The notes under the pieces: model-generated
The model's input: only the letters and a program-made list of their open reading frames with translations
What the model was told of the DNA's origin: nothing
Databases searched by the model: none
Part shown: positions 1-5,389 of the stretch, one piece after another
Layout of the letters: every line of letters begins with the position of its first letter
Position numbering within the stretch: position 1 is the stretch's first letter
Origin: Bacteroidaceae bacterium
GTDB lineage: Bacteria; Bacteroidota; Bacteroidia; Bacteroidales; Bacteroidaceae
Reading direction: 5' to 3'
DNA length: 5,389 nt
Assembly (NCBI GenBank): GCA_028709135.1
Contig: JAQVXN010000156.1
Location: 1 to 5,389 of the forward strand
Position numbers and translations under genes: made by a program

Positions 1-1
1 A

Positions 2-136
2 GAGCTTGTCATAAGCATCAATGACACAGAGGTTGGAAGACACAATTTGGTGTGCGATGCCGATGTAAGCAAATCCACCTTCATAAATAATCTGAGAAAC
101 TCTTTTATATATTGGTTCGGAAGCTCAAAAAAGTAG
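2..136 (+). CDS. 3' end of an unrecognised gene, truncated by the window start
   Basis: A reading frame is open from base 2 and ends at TAG 134-136, giving the last 44 residues of a protein. The visible part begins ELVISINDTEVG and ends FIYWFGSSKK. It has a mixed hydrophilic composition, an aromatic patch (FIYWFG) near the C-terminus and a basic tail, with no recognisable catalytic motif. I do not recognise the family. The frame is supported as genuine coding by its lack of stops over 132 bases in AT-rich DNA and by the strong hairpin terminator that begins about 58 bases after the stop. It could equally be a decayed 3' remnant. Nothing in the fragment shows whether it belongs functionally with the defence genes downstream; the terminator between them argues for a separate transcription unit. 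Confidence 0.5.
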   Translation, partial: ELVISINDTEVGRHNLVCDADVSKSTFINNLRNSFIYWFGSSKK

Positions 137-193
137 CCCGGTTTATGCCACGATGTCATAGGGACAATTTAAGAAACGCAAACTGAATACGGA

Positions 194-243
194 AAAAAAC
201 ACGATGTGAGAGCAGATTGAATCGCTTTTGCATCGTGTTTTTT
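194..243 (+). terminator. Intrinsic terminator hairpin with 13-bp perfect stem
   Basis: The arm at 194-206 (AAAAAACACGATG) is the exact reverse complement of 231-243 (CATCGTGTTTTTT), around a 24-base loop. The 3' arm ends in six T residues, as expected of a Rho-independent terminator for the gene ending at 136. The matching A-run on the 5' side means it could also work in the opposite direction. The G+C part of the stem is only the seven central pairs, so its strength is moderate. Confidence 0.75.
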
Positions 244-248
244 CTAAC

Positions 249-313
249 CTTAGTCGTTTCAAGGCTTTGCCCACTCTTGCTTTCATAAAGGCATAGCTAT
301 TAAAACGACTAAG
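249..313. repeat. Long inverted repeat / two-tier stem-loop
   Basis: CTTAGTCGTTT at 249-259 is perfectly complementary to AAACGACTAAG at 303-313 (11 bp). Inside it, GCTTTGCC at 264-271 can pair with GGCATAGC at 290-297 with one mismatch. This gives an outer stem, a small asymmetric internal loop (260-263 and 298-302), an inner stem and an 18-base apical loop (272-289). There is no T-run after the 3' arm, so it is not a classical terminator. It could be a structured RNA element, a protein-binding palindrome, or a remnant of a mobile element end. The structure is seen in the sequence; its function is unknown. Confidence 0.55.
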
Positions 314-341
314 TCACAAGTATAAAAGAAAACTGAATATG

Positions 342-382
342 TAAAATAAGCAGTAGCCAGCTATTTGTTGTTGCTTATTTTA
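342..382. terminator. Third hairpin, terminator-like, 11-bp perfect stem
   Basis: TAAAATAAGCA at 342-352 is the exact reverse complement of TGCTTATTTTA at 372-382, with a 19-base loop. The stem is AT-rich, with only GC at its centre, and the 3' arm carries a T-rich run that continues loosely to about 392. It may be a weak or bidirectional terminator, or a partner of the first hairpin, since the same upstream box precedes both. As a terminator it would be weaker than the 194-243 hairpin. Confidence 0.45.
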
Positions 383-462
383 GATTCTGTTTAAAACAAT
401 GGCATGGGTCGAAATTGACATTATTTAATGAATATGGATACAGACTGATATACATAAGTCAT

Positions 463-561
463 ATGAAAACGAAACTGTTGGAGGTCTATGGAAGTCAACA
501 AAAAACCAACAAATTTGTATTAGCATTTACAGGTAAACAACAATTATTAAACAGTCTGTAA
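463..561 (+). CDS. Possible small ORF, 32 residues, doubtful
   Basis: An ATG at 463 opens a 32-codon frame ending at TAA 559-561. The product begins MKTKLLEVYGSQQ and ends TGKQQLLNSL. It is soluble-looking, with no membrane segment, no Cys/His cluster and no known motif. No good Shine-Dalgarno site precedes the ATG. A TTGACA hexamer at 415-420 with a poor -10 (GATACA, 437-442) could drive it. A 9-bp inverted repeat, TACAGACTG (439-447) and CAGTCTGTA (552-560), brackets the frame. It may be a remnant of a longer decayed gene, a small regulatory peptide, or chance; the lack of a ribosome binding site favours remnant or chance. Confidence 0.2.
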   Translation: MKTKLLEVYGSQQKTNKFVLAFTGKQQLLNSL

Positions 562-648
562 AACCTCATTTTCTTAGGGCTTAGAGGTTGTTATTTTGCT
601 TTAAAAAATAATAGTCAAAATATAGAAACAAAAAGCATTTAATTTTTC

Positions 649-677
649 TTGCATTTCCGTCCGAAAAAGCATACACT
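649..677 (+). promoter_or_regulatory. Candidate sigma-70-type promoter for the abiE operon
   Basis: TTGCAT (649-654) and TACACT (672-677) are separated by 17 bases, the ideal spacing, in a very AT-rich stretch. The -10 matches four of six consensus bases; the -35 matches only its first three. Transcription would start near 684, leaving a leader of about 15 bases. AAAAAGCAT occurs twice (630-638 and 664-672), flanking the -35 and touching the -10. Antitoxins of the AbiEi family are known to repress their own operon, so these repeats are operator candidates. Confidence 0.4.
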
Positions 678-686
678 ATTTCAGAC

Positions 687-693
687 GAGGTGA
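687..693 (+). promoter_or_regulatory. Shine-Dalgarno site that decides the abiEi start
   Basis: GAGGTGA at 687-693 matches the anti-Shine-Dalgarno core and lies 5 bases before ATG 699. A GTG at 690, in the same frame, lies inside this site and so cannot be the start codon served by it. The ATG at 699 is therefore preferred. Confidence 0.75.
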
Positions 694-698
694 ATGAT

Positions 699-1304
699 AT
701 GAGTAGAGAAAGTTATCTTAAAAAAATTGAAGAAAAAATTAACAACTCAGAGGTGGGTGAGATTTTTGTTGCATCCGATTTTAATGATATTGCATCATCT
801 GATGTTGCAAATAAAAGCCTTTTTCGTTTATCAGAAAGTGGCGTTGTTCGTCGCATCATGCGCGGGGTATACGAATATCCGGAATACAGCGATTTTCTAA
901 AAGAATATATTGCTCCATCTCCTGACAAGGTTGCCCATGCTCTTGCTCGCAACTTCGGGTGGACTATTGTCCCAAGTGGCGATACAGCACTGAATCTTCT
1001 TGGACTCTCTACACAGGTTCCAGCAGTTTGGTTGTATGTGAGCGATGGCACTTATAAAGAATATTCATTTGATAATGTAACTATAAAATTCAAACGTACT
1101 ACAAACAAAGAAATTTCGAAGATCTCATATAAAACCGCACTTGTAATTCAAGCGTTAAAAGCACTTGGAAAAGAAAAAATAACTGATGCCACAATAGAAA
1201 AAATATCCACTTTTTTATCAAAAGCAGAGAAAGAAGCCATGCTTATCGAGGCGAAATATGCCACTTCTTGGATATATGATACGATTAAAACAATTTGCAA
1301 GTGA
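699..1304 (+). CDS. abiEi: AbiEi-like antitoxin of a type IV toxin-antitoxin module (DUF6088-type)
   Basis: This 201-residue protein is the likely antitoxin and autorepressor of the AbiE pair. Residues about 20-60 form a winged-helix-like segment (IFVASDFNDIA, then LSESGVVRRIMRGVYEYP), the typical N-terminal DNA-binding part of AbiEi/DUF6088 proteins, with the wing ending in GVYEYP. Residues 72-109 carry the family-like stretch APSPDKVAHALARNFGW, then PSGDTALNLLGLSTQVP. A beta-rich part around 110-135 (VTIKFKRTT) and a helical C-terminus follow. In characterised AbiE systems the antitoxin binds inverted repeats at its own promoter and blocks toxin action without a stable protein complex. The ATG at 699 is chosen over GTG 690 because of the ribosome binding site. 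The gene is intact, of normal length, and followed after 8 bases by the toxin gene. Family assignment is by recognised motifs; antitoxin function is inferred from family and neighbour. Confidence 0.85.
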   Translation: MSRESYLKKIEEKINNSEVGEIFVASDFNDIASSDVANKSLFRLSESGVVRRIMRGVYEYPEYSDFLKEYIAPSPDKVAHALARNFGWTIVPSGDTALNLLGLSTQVPAVWLYVSDGTYKEYSFDNVTIKFKRTTNKEISKISYKTALVIQALKALGKEKITDATIEKISTFLSKAEKEAMLIEAKYATSWIYDTIKTICK

Positions 1305-1312
1305 GGTAAAAT

Positions 1313-2314
1313 ATGAAAAAGATTGCAGTATTACCGGTTAAAGACCGTGAAGCACTGTTTCGGAATACTTCTAATAAGATAGGAATGACTGAAGCGATTA
1401 TAGAAAAAGACTTCTGGGTCTGTTGGATGTTGGACTACCTGCTTCATAGATGCCAGTGGAAAAATAATCTTGCTTTTAAAGGTGGTACAAGCCTTTCAAA
1501 AGCATATGGCTTGATTGAGCGTTTTTCAGAAGATATCGATTTAATACTTGATTGGCGTGTGCTGGGGTATGAAAAAAATGAACCTTGGACAGAGCGTAGC
1601 AATACGAAACAGGACTTATTTAACAAAGAAGCTAATGCGAAAGCAGAGTTGTTCTTGAAAGATATATTCTTGCCAAGGGTGAAAGCGGATATTGTCCACG
1701 AATTGTCTGCTAATATACAGTGCTATATAGATTCAAGCGATGGACAAACAGTAAAGTTTGCATACCCTAACAGTCTTTCAGATGCTTCAATTTTGCAAGA
1801 GATACGATTAGAAATTGGTGCACTGGCAGCATGGACTCCGGCTCAAAAACAGGCAATCACTCCCTATGCAGCACAGAAGTATGGGCATCATTTTGAACAA
1901 CCTTCAACAGAGATATTAACCGTACTACCGGAAAGAACTTTTTGGGAAAAGGTTACGATTTTGCATAGAGAAGCTTTCAGACCGGCTGACAGAGAATTTC
2001 CGTCAAGGTATTCTCGCCATTACTACGATTTGTACTGTATGGCACAGTCAAAAGTAAAAAGAAATGCATTATCTGATGTAGAGCTGCTACATCGAGTAGT
2101 TAAGTTTAAAGACAAGTTCTATCGTTGCCCGTGGGCAAGGTATGATCTTGCAGATTTTGGTACGATGCAACTAATGCCACCGGGATACAATATGAGCAAA
2201 CTTCGTAACGATTATGACCATATGCAGAATATTCTATTCGGTAACAAACCTGATTTTGATGAGATTATGGCTGGAATAAAAGTACTCGAATCGGAAATAA
2301 ATCGTACAAAGTAG
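1313..2314 (+). CDS. abiEii: AbiEii/AbiGii-family nucleotidyltransferase toxin
   Basis: This 333-residue protein belongs to the AbiEii family of DNA polymerase beta-like nucleotidyltransferases, toxins that halt growth reversibly; the related mycobacterial MenT3 adds pyrimidines to tRNA 3' ends. The core motifs are visible: FKGGTSLSKAYGL at 55-67 and FSEDIDLIL at 71-79, with the two metal-binding acidic residues D74 and D76. LPERTFWEKVTILHREAF at 205-222 contains the conserved Lys/Glu motif, and SRHYYDLYCM at 234-243 carries a conserved Asp (D239). All key residues appear intact, so the toxin is predicted to be active. GAGG at 1303-1306, overlapping the antitoxin stop codon, lies 6 bases before the ATG, so translation is probably coupled to abiEi. 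The target in this organism is unknown. It could act as an abortive-infection gene, as a stability element for the island, or both. Confidence 0.9.
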   Translation: MKKIAVLPVKDREALFRNTSNKIGMTEAIIEKDFWVCWMLDYLLHRCQWKNNLAFKGGTSLSKAYGLIERFSEDIDLILDWRVLGYEKNEPWTERSNTKQDLFNKEANAKAELFLKDIFLPRVKADIVHELSANIQCYIDSSDGQTVKFAYPNSLSDASILQEIRLEIGALAAWTPAQKQAITPYAAQKYGHHFEQPSTEILTVLPERTFWEKVTILHREAFRPADREFPSRYSRHYYDLYCMAQSKVKRNALSDVELLHRVVKFKDKFYRCPWARYDLADFGTMQLMPPGYNMSKLRNDYDHMQNILFGNKPDFDEIMAGIKVLESEINRTK

Positions 2315-2442
2315 GGCATTAAGCGTAAAAAATCAGAATGTATACTGGCGACGCATTGAAAGTTGAGATGTAGCTAACAGCTTTTTTACATGCTGGCAAA
2401 AATGTTAGGTACAGATATTAAGTATATTGGAGGAATAATAGC
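2315..2442 (+). other. Intergenic spacer between the toxin gene and mod
   Basis: This 128-base gap holds no gene. No clear hairpin terminator follows abiEii; the best fold is a 4-bp CAGC/GCTG stem around 2378-2395. A TTTACA hexamer at 2385-2390 resembles a -35 box, but no good -10 lies at the right distance. Read-through from abiE into mod-res is therefore possible, although the length of the gap would also fit an unrecognised promoter. The gap ends with the mod ribosome binding site, GGAGG at 2429-2433. Confidence 0.4.
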
Positions 2443-2973
2443 ATGCTTAGCAAAGCAGAAAAAGATTATATTATAGAATTGTTGGATAAAGGTGAAAACA
2501 TACCAGAAGACTTTAAAAATAAATTGTTTCCTGTCGAACACAAAGAATATGAATTAGCATATGCAGGGAAAATGCGAAAAGAAGACCTCTTTGCTAATGA
2601 AGATGGTTCATTTCCCGTGCCATTACAGGTAGAGAAAGTCTTCAATGGAACTGAACACCCATCCTTCGATGATGGATGGAGAAACATGATAATCTTTGGC
2701 GATAACTTACAGTTTCTAAAAACCATTTACAAAAACGATGATCCAATAATAAAGGATAAAGTGAAAGGGAAAGTGAAACTGATTTACATTGATCCTCCAT
2801 TTGCTACTTCGGATGATTTTCAGAGCAAGGACGGTGCAAAAGCATACACAGATAAGAAAAAAGGCGCTGAATTTATTGAGTACTTACGCAAGAGGTTATT
2901 GTTAGCTAAAGAAGTGCTCGCTGATGATGGGAGTATTTATGTTCATCTTGATTCGAAAATGGGCACTATATAA
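2443..2973 (+). CDS. mod: N-terminal fragment of Mod, with the catalytic DPPF motif
   Basis: This 176-residue fragment starts at ATG 2443, nine bases after GGAGG (2429-2433). The N-terminal region is followed by FGDNLQFLKTI at about 85-95, the segment that usually precedes the catalytic domain in type III Mod proteins. LIYIDPPFATSDDF at 113-126 contains methyltransferase motif IV (DPPF, 117-120), the adenine-binding catalytic loop. Many relatives have GTG rather than ATS after DPPF, a small difference. EYLRKRLLLAKEVLADDGSIYVHLD at 146-170 matches the strand-helix-strand that follows motif IV. The last two residues (TI) arise from the shifted frame. Alone, the fragment lacks the SAM-binding motif I and the target recognition region and is not expected to methylate DNA. 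Confidence 0.8.
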   Translation: MLSKAEKDYIIELLDKGENIPEDFKNKLFPVEHKEYELAYAGKMRKEDLFANEDGSFPVPLQVEKVFNGTEHPSFDDGWRNMIIFGDNLQFLKTIYKNDDPIIKDKVKGKVKLIYIDPPFATSDDFQSKDGAKAYTDKKKGAEFIEYLRKRLLLAKEVLADDGSIYVHLDSKMGTI

Positions 2974-2975
2974 AA

Positions 2976-4448
2976 GTGATGATGGATGAAATATTTCCCG
3001 GTTTTGAGTTTTCGGAAATCATTTGGGTATGTGGATTAATGGGGAGCGGCGACTTCTTCCCCAAATCGCATGAAACTATATATTGCTACAAATCAAAAGC
3101 AGCGTATTTTTCTCCGCAAAATCGATTAGGTCTATCAAAGAGAATTACAGGGGCTTTAGCTAAAGATGAAAACGGTTGGTATTATACTCGTGGCAGAGAA
3201 AGTAGTGGTGGAATGAATTGTTTGAAAACTTATATATGCAATGATTCTAATTTCACTAAAACTGAGGCAATAGAATATGCAAATAGTTCTCGGAAGCAAC
3301 CCGTGTGGAGTGTTTGGATTGGGAAAAAAGAGATTGCTACAGAATATAATGATTTCCCTGTAGGGACTTATGCATATACACGGCAAGACAGCACAGGTTA
3401 TCCCACACAAAAGCCTGAACTATTATTGAAAAGAATTATTCTCTCAAGCACACGAGAAAATGATATCGTCTTGGATTTCTTTGGCGGTTCCGGAACGACA
3501 GCTGCGACAGCTGAAAAGTTGGGGCGTCGTTGGATTACTTGTGATATTGGAAAATTATCCTTTTATACTGTGCAGAAAAGGATAATTCAAATTCAACAAT
3601 CTAAAGATATTATTAAAAACAAGCCCAAATACGCAAAAAGAGCTCGTTCATTTATGACATGCTCCCTTGGATCTTACAATTTAAAAGCCGCACTGGATAT
3701 GGAGTTTAATAAATACAAAGAATTTGTCTCTGGCTTATTTGATATCGATGTAAAGAAGTTTAAACTTGGCGGCTATACTTTTGATGGAAAAAAGGATGGA
3801 GATCCTGTAATTATATTTGATTATAATCAATTCTCAGATGCCAATATCGATGAACTATTTGTCGAAAATATCAGCAAGCATATTGGTAACAAGCTAAAAG
3901 GTAGTAGAATTTACATTGTTTCACCTTCAACGAGAGTGGATTTTATCACAGATTATGAAGAAATTGATGATATCCGATATTACTTTTTAAAAATACCATA
4001 TCAAATTATCAAGGAATTGCATCAAAAGGATTTTAAGAAATTTAGACAACCGAGATCCAAAAATAATGTTAATGCTTTAGACGAGTCCATAGGTTTTTCC
4101 TTTAACAGAACCCCAGTCGTAAAAAGTGAGTTGATAGCGGCAGATGAAAAAGTCAAGATCAAAATTAATTCTTTTTCCTCTGAAGAACCTCGTTCAGCCA
4201 AAACAGTTTCTGAAAAAGAGCTTTCAGGGTTTGATTTGCTTTCTGCAGTATTTGTTGACAGCAATCACAATGGCAAAGAATTTATTATGACAGATTCGTT
4301 TTTCTGTGATGATATGAAACAGGAAGGCAACGAACTAATTATTGAACTTGATAAATCAAGTGTTGGAGAAAAACTCATGGTTGTTTATACAGATATATTC
4401 GGTAATGATTTCACAGAAAGCTTTACCATACAGGAGGAAAAGATATGA
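2976..4448 (+). CDS. mod: C-terminal fragment of Mod: target recognition region, SAM-binding motif and C-terminal extension
   Basis: This frame, 490 codons if read from GTG 2976, continues the broken methyltransferase. Residues 1-40 (MDEIFPGFEFSEIIW, later FFPKSHETIYCYKSK) match the conserved region after the lesion. Residues about 41-140 are the variable part expected to hold target recognition. GYPTQKPELLLKRII at 141-155 and DIVLDFFGGSGTT at 163-175 are the hallmark C-terminal motifs; the latter is motif I, which binds S-adenosylmethionine. The order DPPF before FGGSGTT marks the beta class. Residues 210-490 form a long C-terminal part probably used for contact with Res. Its last 70 residues look beta-strand-rich (AVFVDSN, IMTDSFF, LIIELD, LMVVYTDIFG). 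The stop is 2 bases upstream of GTG 2976, so reinitiation is conceivable, but no ribosome binding site is present. Confidence 0.75.
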   Translation: MMMDEIFPGFEFSEIIWVCGLMGSGDFFPKSHETIYCYKSKAAYFSPQNRLGLSKRITGALAKDENGWYYTRGRESSGGMNCLKTYICNDSNFTKTEAIEYANSSRKQPVWSVWIGKKEIATEYNDFPVGTYAYTRQDSTGYPTQKPELLLKRIILSSTRENDIVLDFFGGSGTTAATAEKLGRRWITCDIGKLSFYTVQKRIIQIQQSKDIIKNKPKYAKRARSFMTCSLGSYNLKAALDMEFNKYKEFVSGLFDIDVKKFKLGGYTFDGKKDGDPVIIFDYNQFSDANIDELFVENISKHIGNKLKGSRIYIVSPSTRVDFITDYEEIDDIRYYFLKIPYQIIKELHQKDFKKFRQPRSKNNVNALDESIGFSFNRTPVVKSELIAADEKVKIKINSFSSEEPRSAKTVSEKELSGFDLLSAVFVDSNHNGKEFIMTDSFFCDDMKQEGNELIIELDKSSVGEKLMVVYTDIFGNDFTESFTIQEEKI

Positions 4449-5389
4449 AAGAAGTAAAATCTTTTAAACAATCTGAACTTGTTCTTCAAGTTAGCACTAT
4501 TTACGATACAACAAAACTTGATTTGTCTGCATGGATGCCGTTTTTGGATAGGTTATGTGGTGAACGTTTATATCAAAAAGAAGCTATAAAAAATGCAATC
4601 ATATATTTAGCTTCAGGAAATTATGAAACCATCAAAGACTTAGCTTTTGAGAATTATAACATTAGTAGTAGTCTGAAAGAAAAATATGCTTCAAAAGAAG
4701 ATTTTGTAAAAGCAATACAAATGGAGGATAAGCTATATGCGAATATTGATTTGGCAACCGGAACTGGAAAATCTTATGTAATTTATGCAATTGCACAAAT
4801 TGCATTAGGAATCGGATTGGTTGATAAAGTATTGGTGTTATGTCCTTCGTTAACAATTGAAGCTGGATTGAAGGAGAAATTTGAAAGTCTTAGTGGCGAC
4901 TCAGGTTTAAGATCACTAATTCCAAGTGAAGCAATTATAAAGAATCCTAGCATTGTCACAGCAAACGAAACGATCAAAAACGGGGATCTCTGTGTAGAAA
5001 ATATCCATGCCGTCTATGAAACAACAGGATCATCAATTGAAGATAGTTTTGCTGGCAAAGGACAAAGAACATTAGTCCTTAATGATGAATCACATCACAT
5101 ATTTAATAAACCGACTGGTAATACATCAGAAGTTGCTGGAATAAAAAAGTGGAAGAGTTTTCTGCTTAATGAGAAATACTCTTTCAAGTATATCATCGGT
5201 TTTACGGGAACGGCTTACATAGAAGATGAATATTTCCCAGATGTAATTTATCGTTATTCCTTGCGACAATCTATCGAAGATAAAATTGTTAAAAATGTTG
5301 ACTATGTCAAAGAAGATGAAAGCAGAAGTGATAGTGAGAAATTCCAAAAAATATATCAAAATCACAGAGATAATATAGAGAAATATCCT
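4445..5389 (+). CDS. res: Type III restriction enzyme Res subunit, N-terminal 315 residues (runs off the window)
   Basis: This frame is open to the window end and encodes the first third of a type III Res protein, a DEAD/DEAH-like superfamily 2 helicase with a C-terminal nuclease. LYQKEAIKNAI at 42-52 resembles the Q-motif region. IDLATGTGKSY at 101-111 is Walker A (motif I), VLVLCPSL at 129-136 is motif Ia, LVLNDESHH at 210-218 is Walker B (DESH, motif II), and GFTGTA at 252-257 is the motif III equivalent. The nuclease domain lies outside the window, so intactness cannot be judged. The start ATG 4445 overlaps the mod stop (ATGA), with GGAGG at 4433-4437 seven bases upstream; coupled translation with mod is expected. 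Res cuts DNA only in complex with Mod, after ATP-driven communication between two inversely oriented sites, so the upstream frameshift should leave it without a targeting partner. Confidence 0.88.
   Translation, partial: MKEVKSFKQSELVLQVSTIYDTTKLDLSAWMPFLDRLCGERLYQKEAIKNAIIYLASGNYETIKDLAFENYNISSSLKEKYASKEDFVKAIQMEDKLYANIDLATGTGKSYVIYAIAQIALGIGLVDKVLVLCPSLTIEAGLKEKFESLSGDSGLRSLIPSEAIIKNPSIVTANETIKNGDLCVENIHAVYETTGSSIEDSFAGKGQRTLVLNDESHHIFNKPTGNTSEVAGIKKWKSFLLNEKYSFKYIIGFTGTAYIEDEYFPDVIYRYSLRQSIEDKIVKNVDYVKEDESRSDSEKFQKIYQNHRDNIEKYP

Larger units (their letters stand above)
180..346 (+). repeat. Direct repeat box before two hairpins
   Basis: AAACTGAATACGGAAAA at 180-196 recurs as AAACTGAATATGTAAAA at 330-346, 15 of 17 bases identical and 150 bases apart. 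Each copy runs directly into the 5' arm of a perfect hairpin (194-243 and 342-382), although the hairpins differ in sequence. The shared box suggests a duplicated element or a common recognition sequence rather than two unrelated terminators. Its function is not known. Confidence 0.5.
2443..4448 (+). pseudogene. mod: Type III restriction-modification methyltransferase gene, interrupted by a 1-base deletion
   Basis: The two adjacent frames 2443-2973 and 2976-4448 are one mod gene split by a single missing base. Frame 1 reads HLDSKMG and then TI-stop at 2971-2973. Family proteins read roughly HLDxKMGHYIKVxMDEIF here. Inserting one C after 2964 gives GGC-CAC-TAT-ATA-AAA-GTG, that is G-H-Y-I-K-V, and joins the frames exactly into a 668-residue protein, a normal Mod length. 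The reaction would be N6-adenine methylation on one strand of a short asymmetric site, using S-adenosylmethionine. Mod also supplies DNA recognition for Res. As read, the gene cannot make full-length Mod. No slippery heptamer or simple repeat is present, so programmed or phase-variable shifting is unlikely. The alternatives are a recent inactivating mutation or a sequencing error. Confidence 0.85.

Noticed and set aside
480..523. GGAGG at 480-484 followed by ATG 488 as a start site
   Set aside because: The spacing is only 3 bases and the frame closes after 11 codons; it fits neither a normal gene nor the 463-561 frame.
562..589. AACCTC/GAGGTT hairpin as a terminator
   Set aside because: The stem is 6 bp with a 16-base loop and no proper T-run; too weak to annotate.
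690..698. GTG 690 as the abiEi start codon
   Set aside because: It falls inside the GAGGTGA ribosome binding site; ATG 699 has proper spacing.
713..1051. Minus-strand open frame of 112 codons
   Set aside because: It lies wholly inside abiEi in antisense, has no ribosome binding site, and its translation shows no family motif; it is a shadow of the real gene.
2385..2420. Promoter for mod with -35 TTTACA
   Set aside because: No hexamer at 15-19 bases spacing matches TATAAT at more than three positions.
2955..2976. Programmed -1 frameshifting in mod
   Set aside because: The direction would be -1, but no X XXY YYZ heptamer exists at the shift point and no Shine-Dalgarno stimulator or obvious downstream pseudoknot is visible; a lost C explains the data exactly.
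2955..2976. Phase-variable simple repeat in mod
   Set aside because: No homopolymer or short tandem repeat is present at the lesion, only GGC where GGCC is expected.
5126..5365. Minus-strand hydrophobic open frame of 79 codons
   Set aside because: Its apparent hydrophobicity comes from the antisense of AT-rich res codons; res motifs on the + strand explain the segment.

Overview
The window is an AT-rich piece of bacterial DNA that reads as a phage-defence island. The gene families, purine-rich Shine-Dalgarno sites and tight same-strand gene packing suggest a low-GC Firmicute, plausibly a gut-type clostridial relative. This placement is an inference from style and composition; no taxonomic marker is present. 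All recognisable genes are on the + strand.

Bases 1-690 hold little coding sequence. The last 44 codons of an unrecognised gene end at 136, followed by a strong hairpin terminator at 194-243. Two more perfect-armed inverted repeats follow (249-313 and 342-382). The first and third hairpins are each preceded by the same roughly 17-base box, starting at 180 and 330. A questionable 32-codon ORF lies at 463-561. A plausible sigma-70-type promoter (649-677) sits just before the first complete gene.

Bases 699-2314 encode a two-gene AbiE-type (type IV) toxin-antitoxin / abortive-infection module. It consists of a winged-helix AbiEi-like antitoxin (DUF6088-type) and, 8 bases downstream, an AbiEii nucleotidyltransferase toxin with its GGTSLSK and SEDIDL signatures.

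Bases 2443-5389 encode a type III restriction-modification system. The mod methyltransferase gene (2443-4448) carries the beta-class motif order, with DPPF before LDFFGGSGTT, but is split by one missing base near 2964. Restoring a single C (GGC to GGCCAC) rejoins the two halves into a 668-residue Mod. The res helicase-nuclease gene starts at 4445, overlaps the mod stop codon by 4 bases (ATGA), and runs off the window end after 315 codons. Those codons contain Walker A, DESH and GFTGTA motifs.

Type III Res cuts only in complex with Mod, so the frameshift should silence the whole restriction system unless it is a sequencing error or the halves reassemble. The AbiE module looks intact. The best leads here are the broken Mod, the repeated box-plus-hairpin elements, and a possible operator at the abiE promoter. 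I did not find convincing evidence of a wholly new system.
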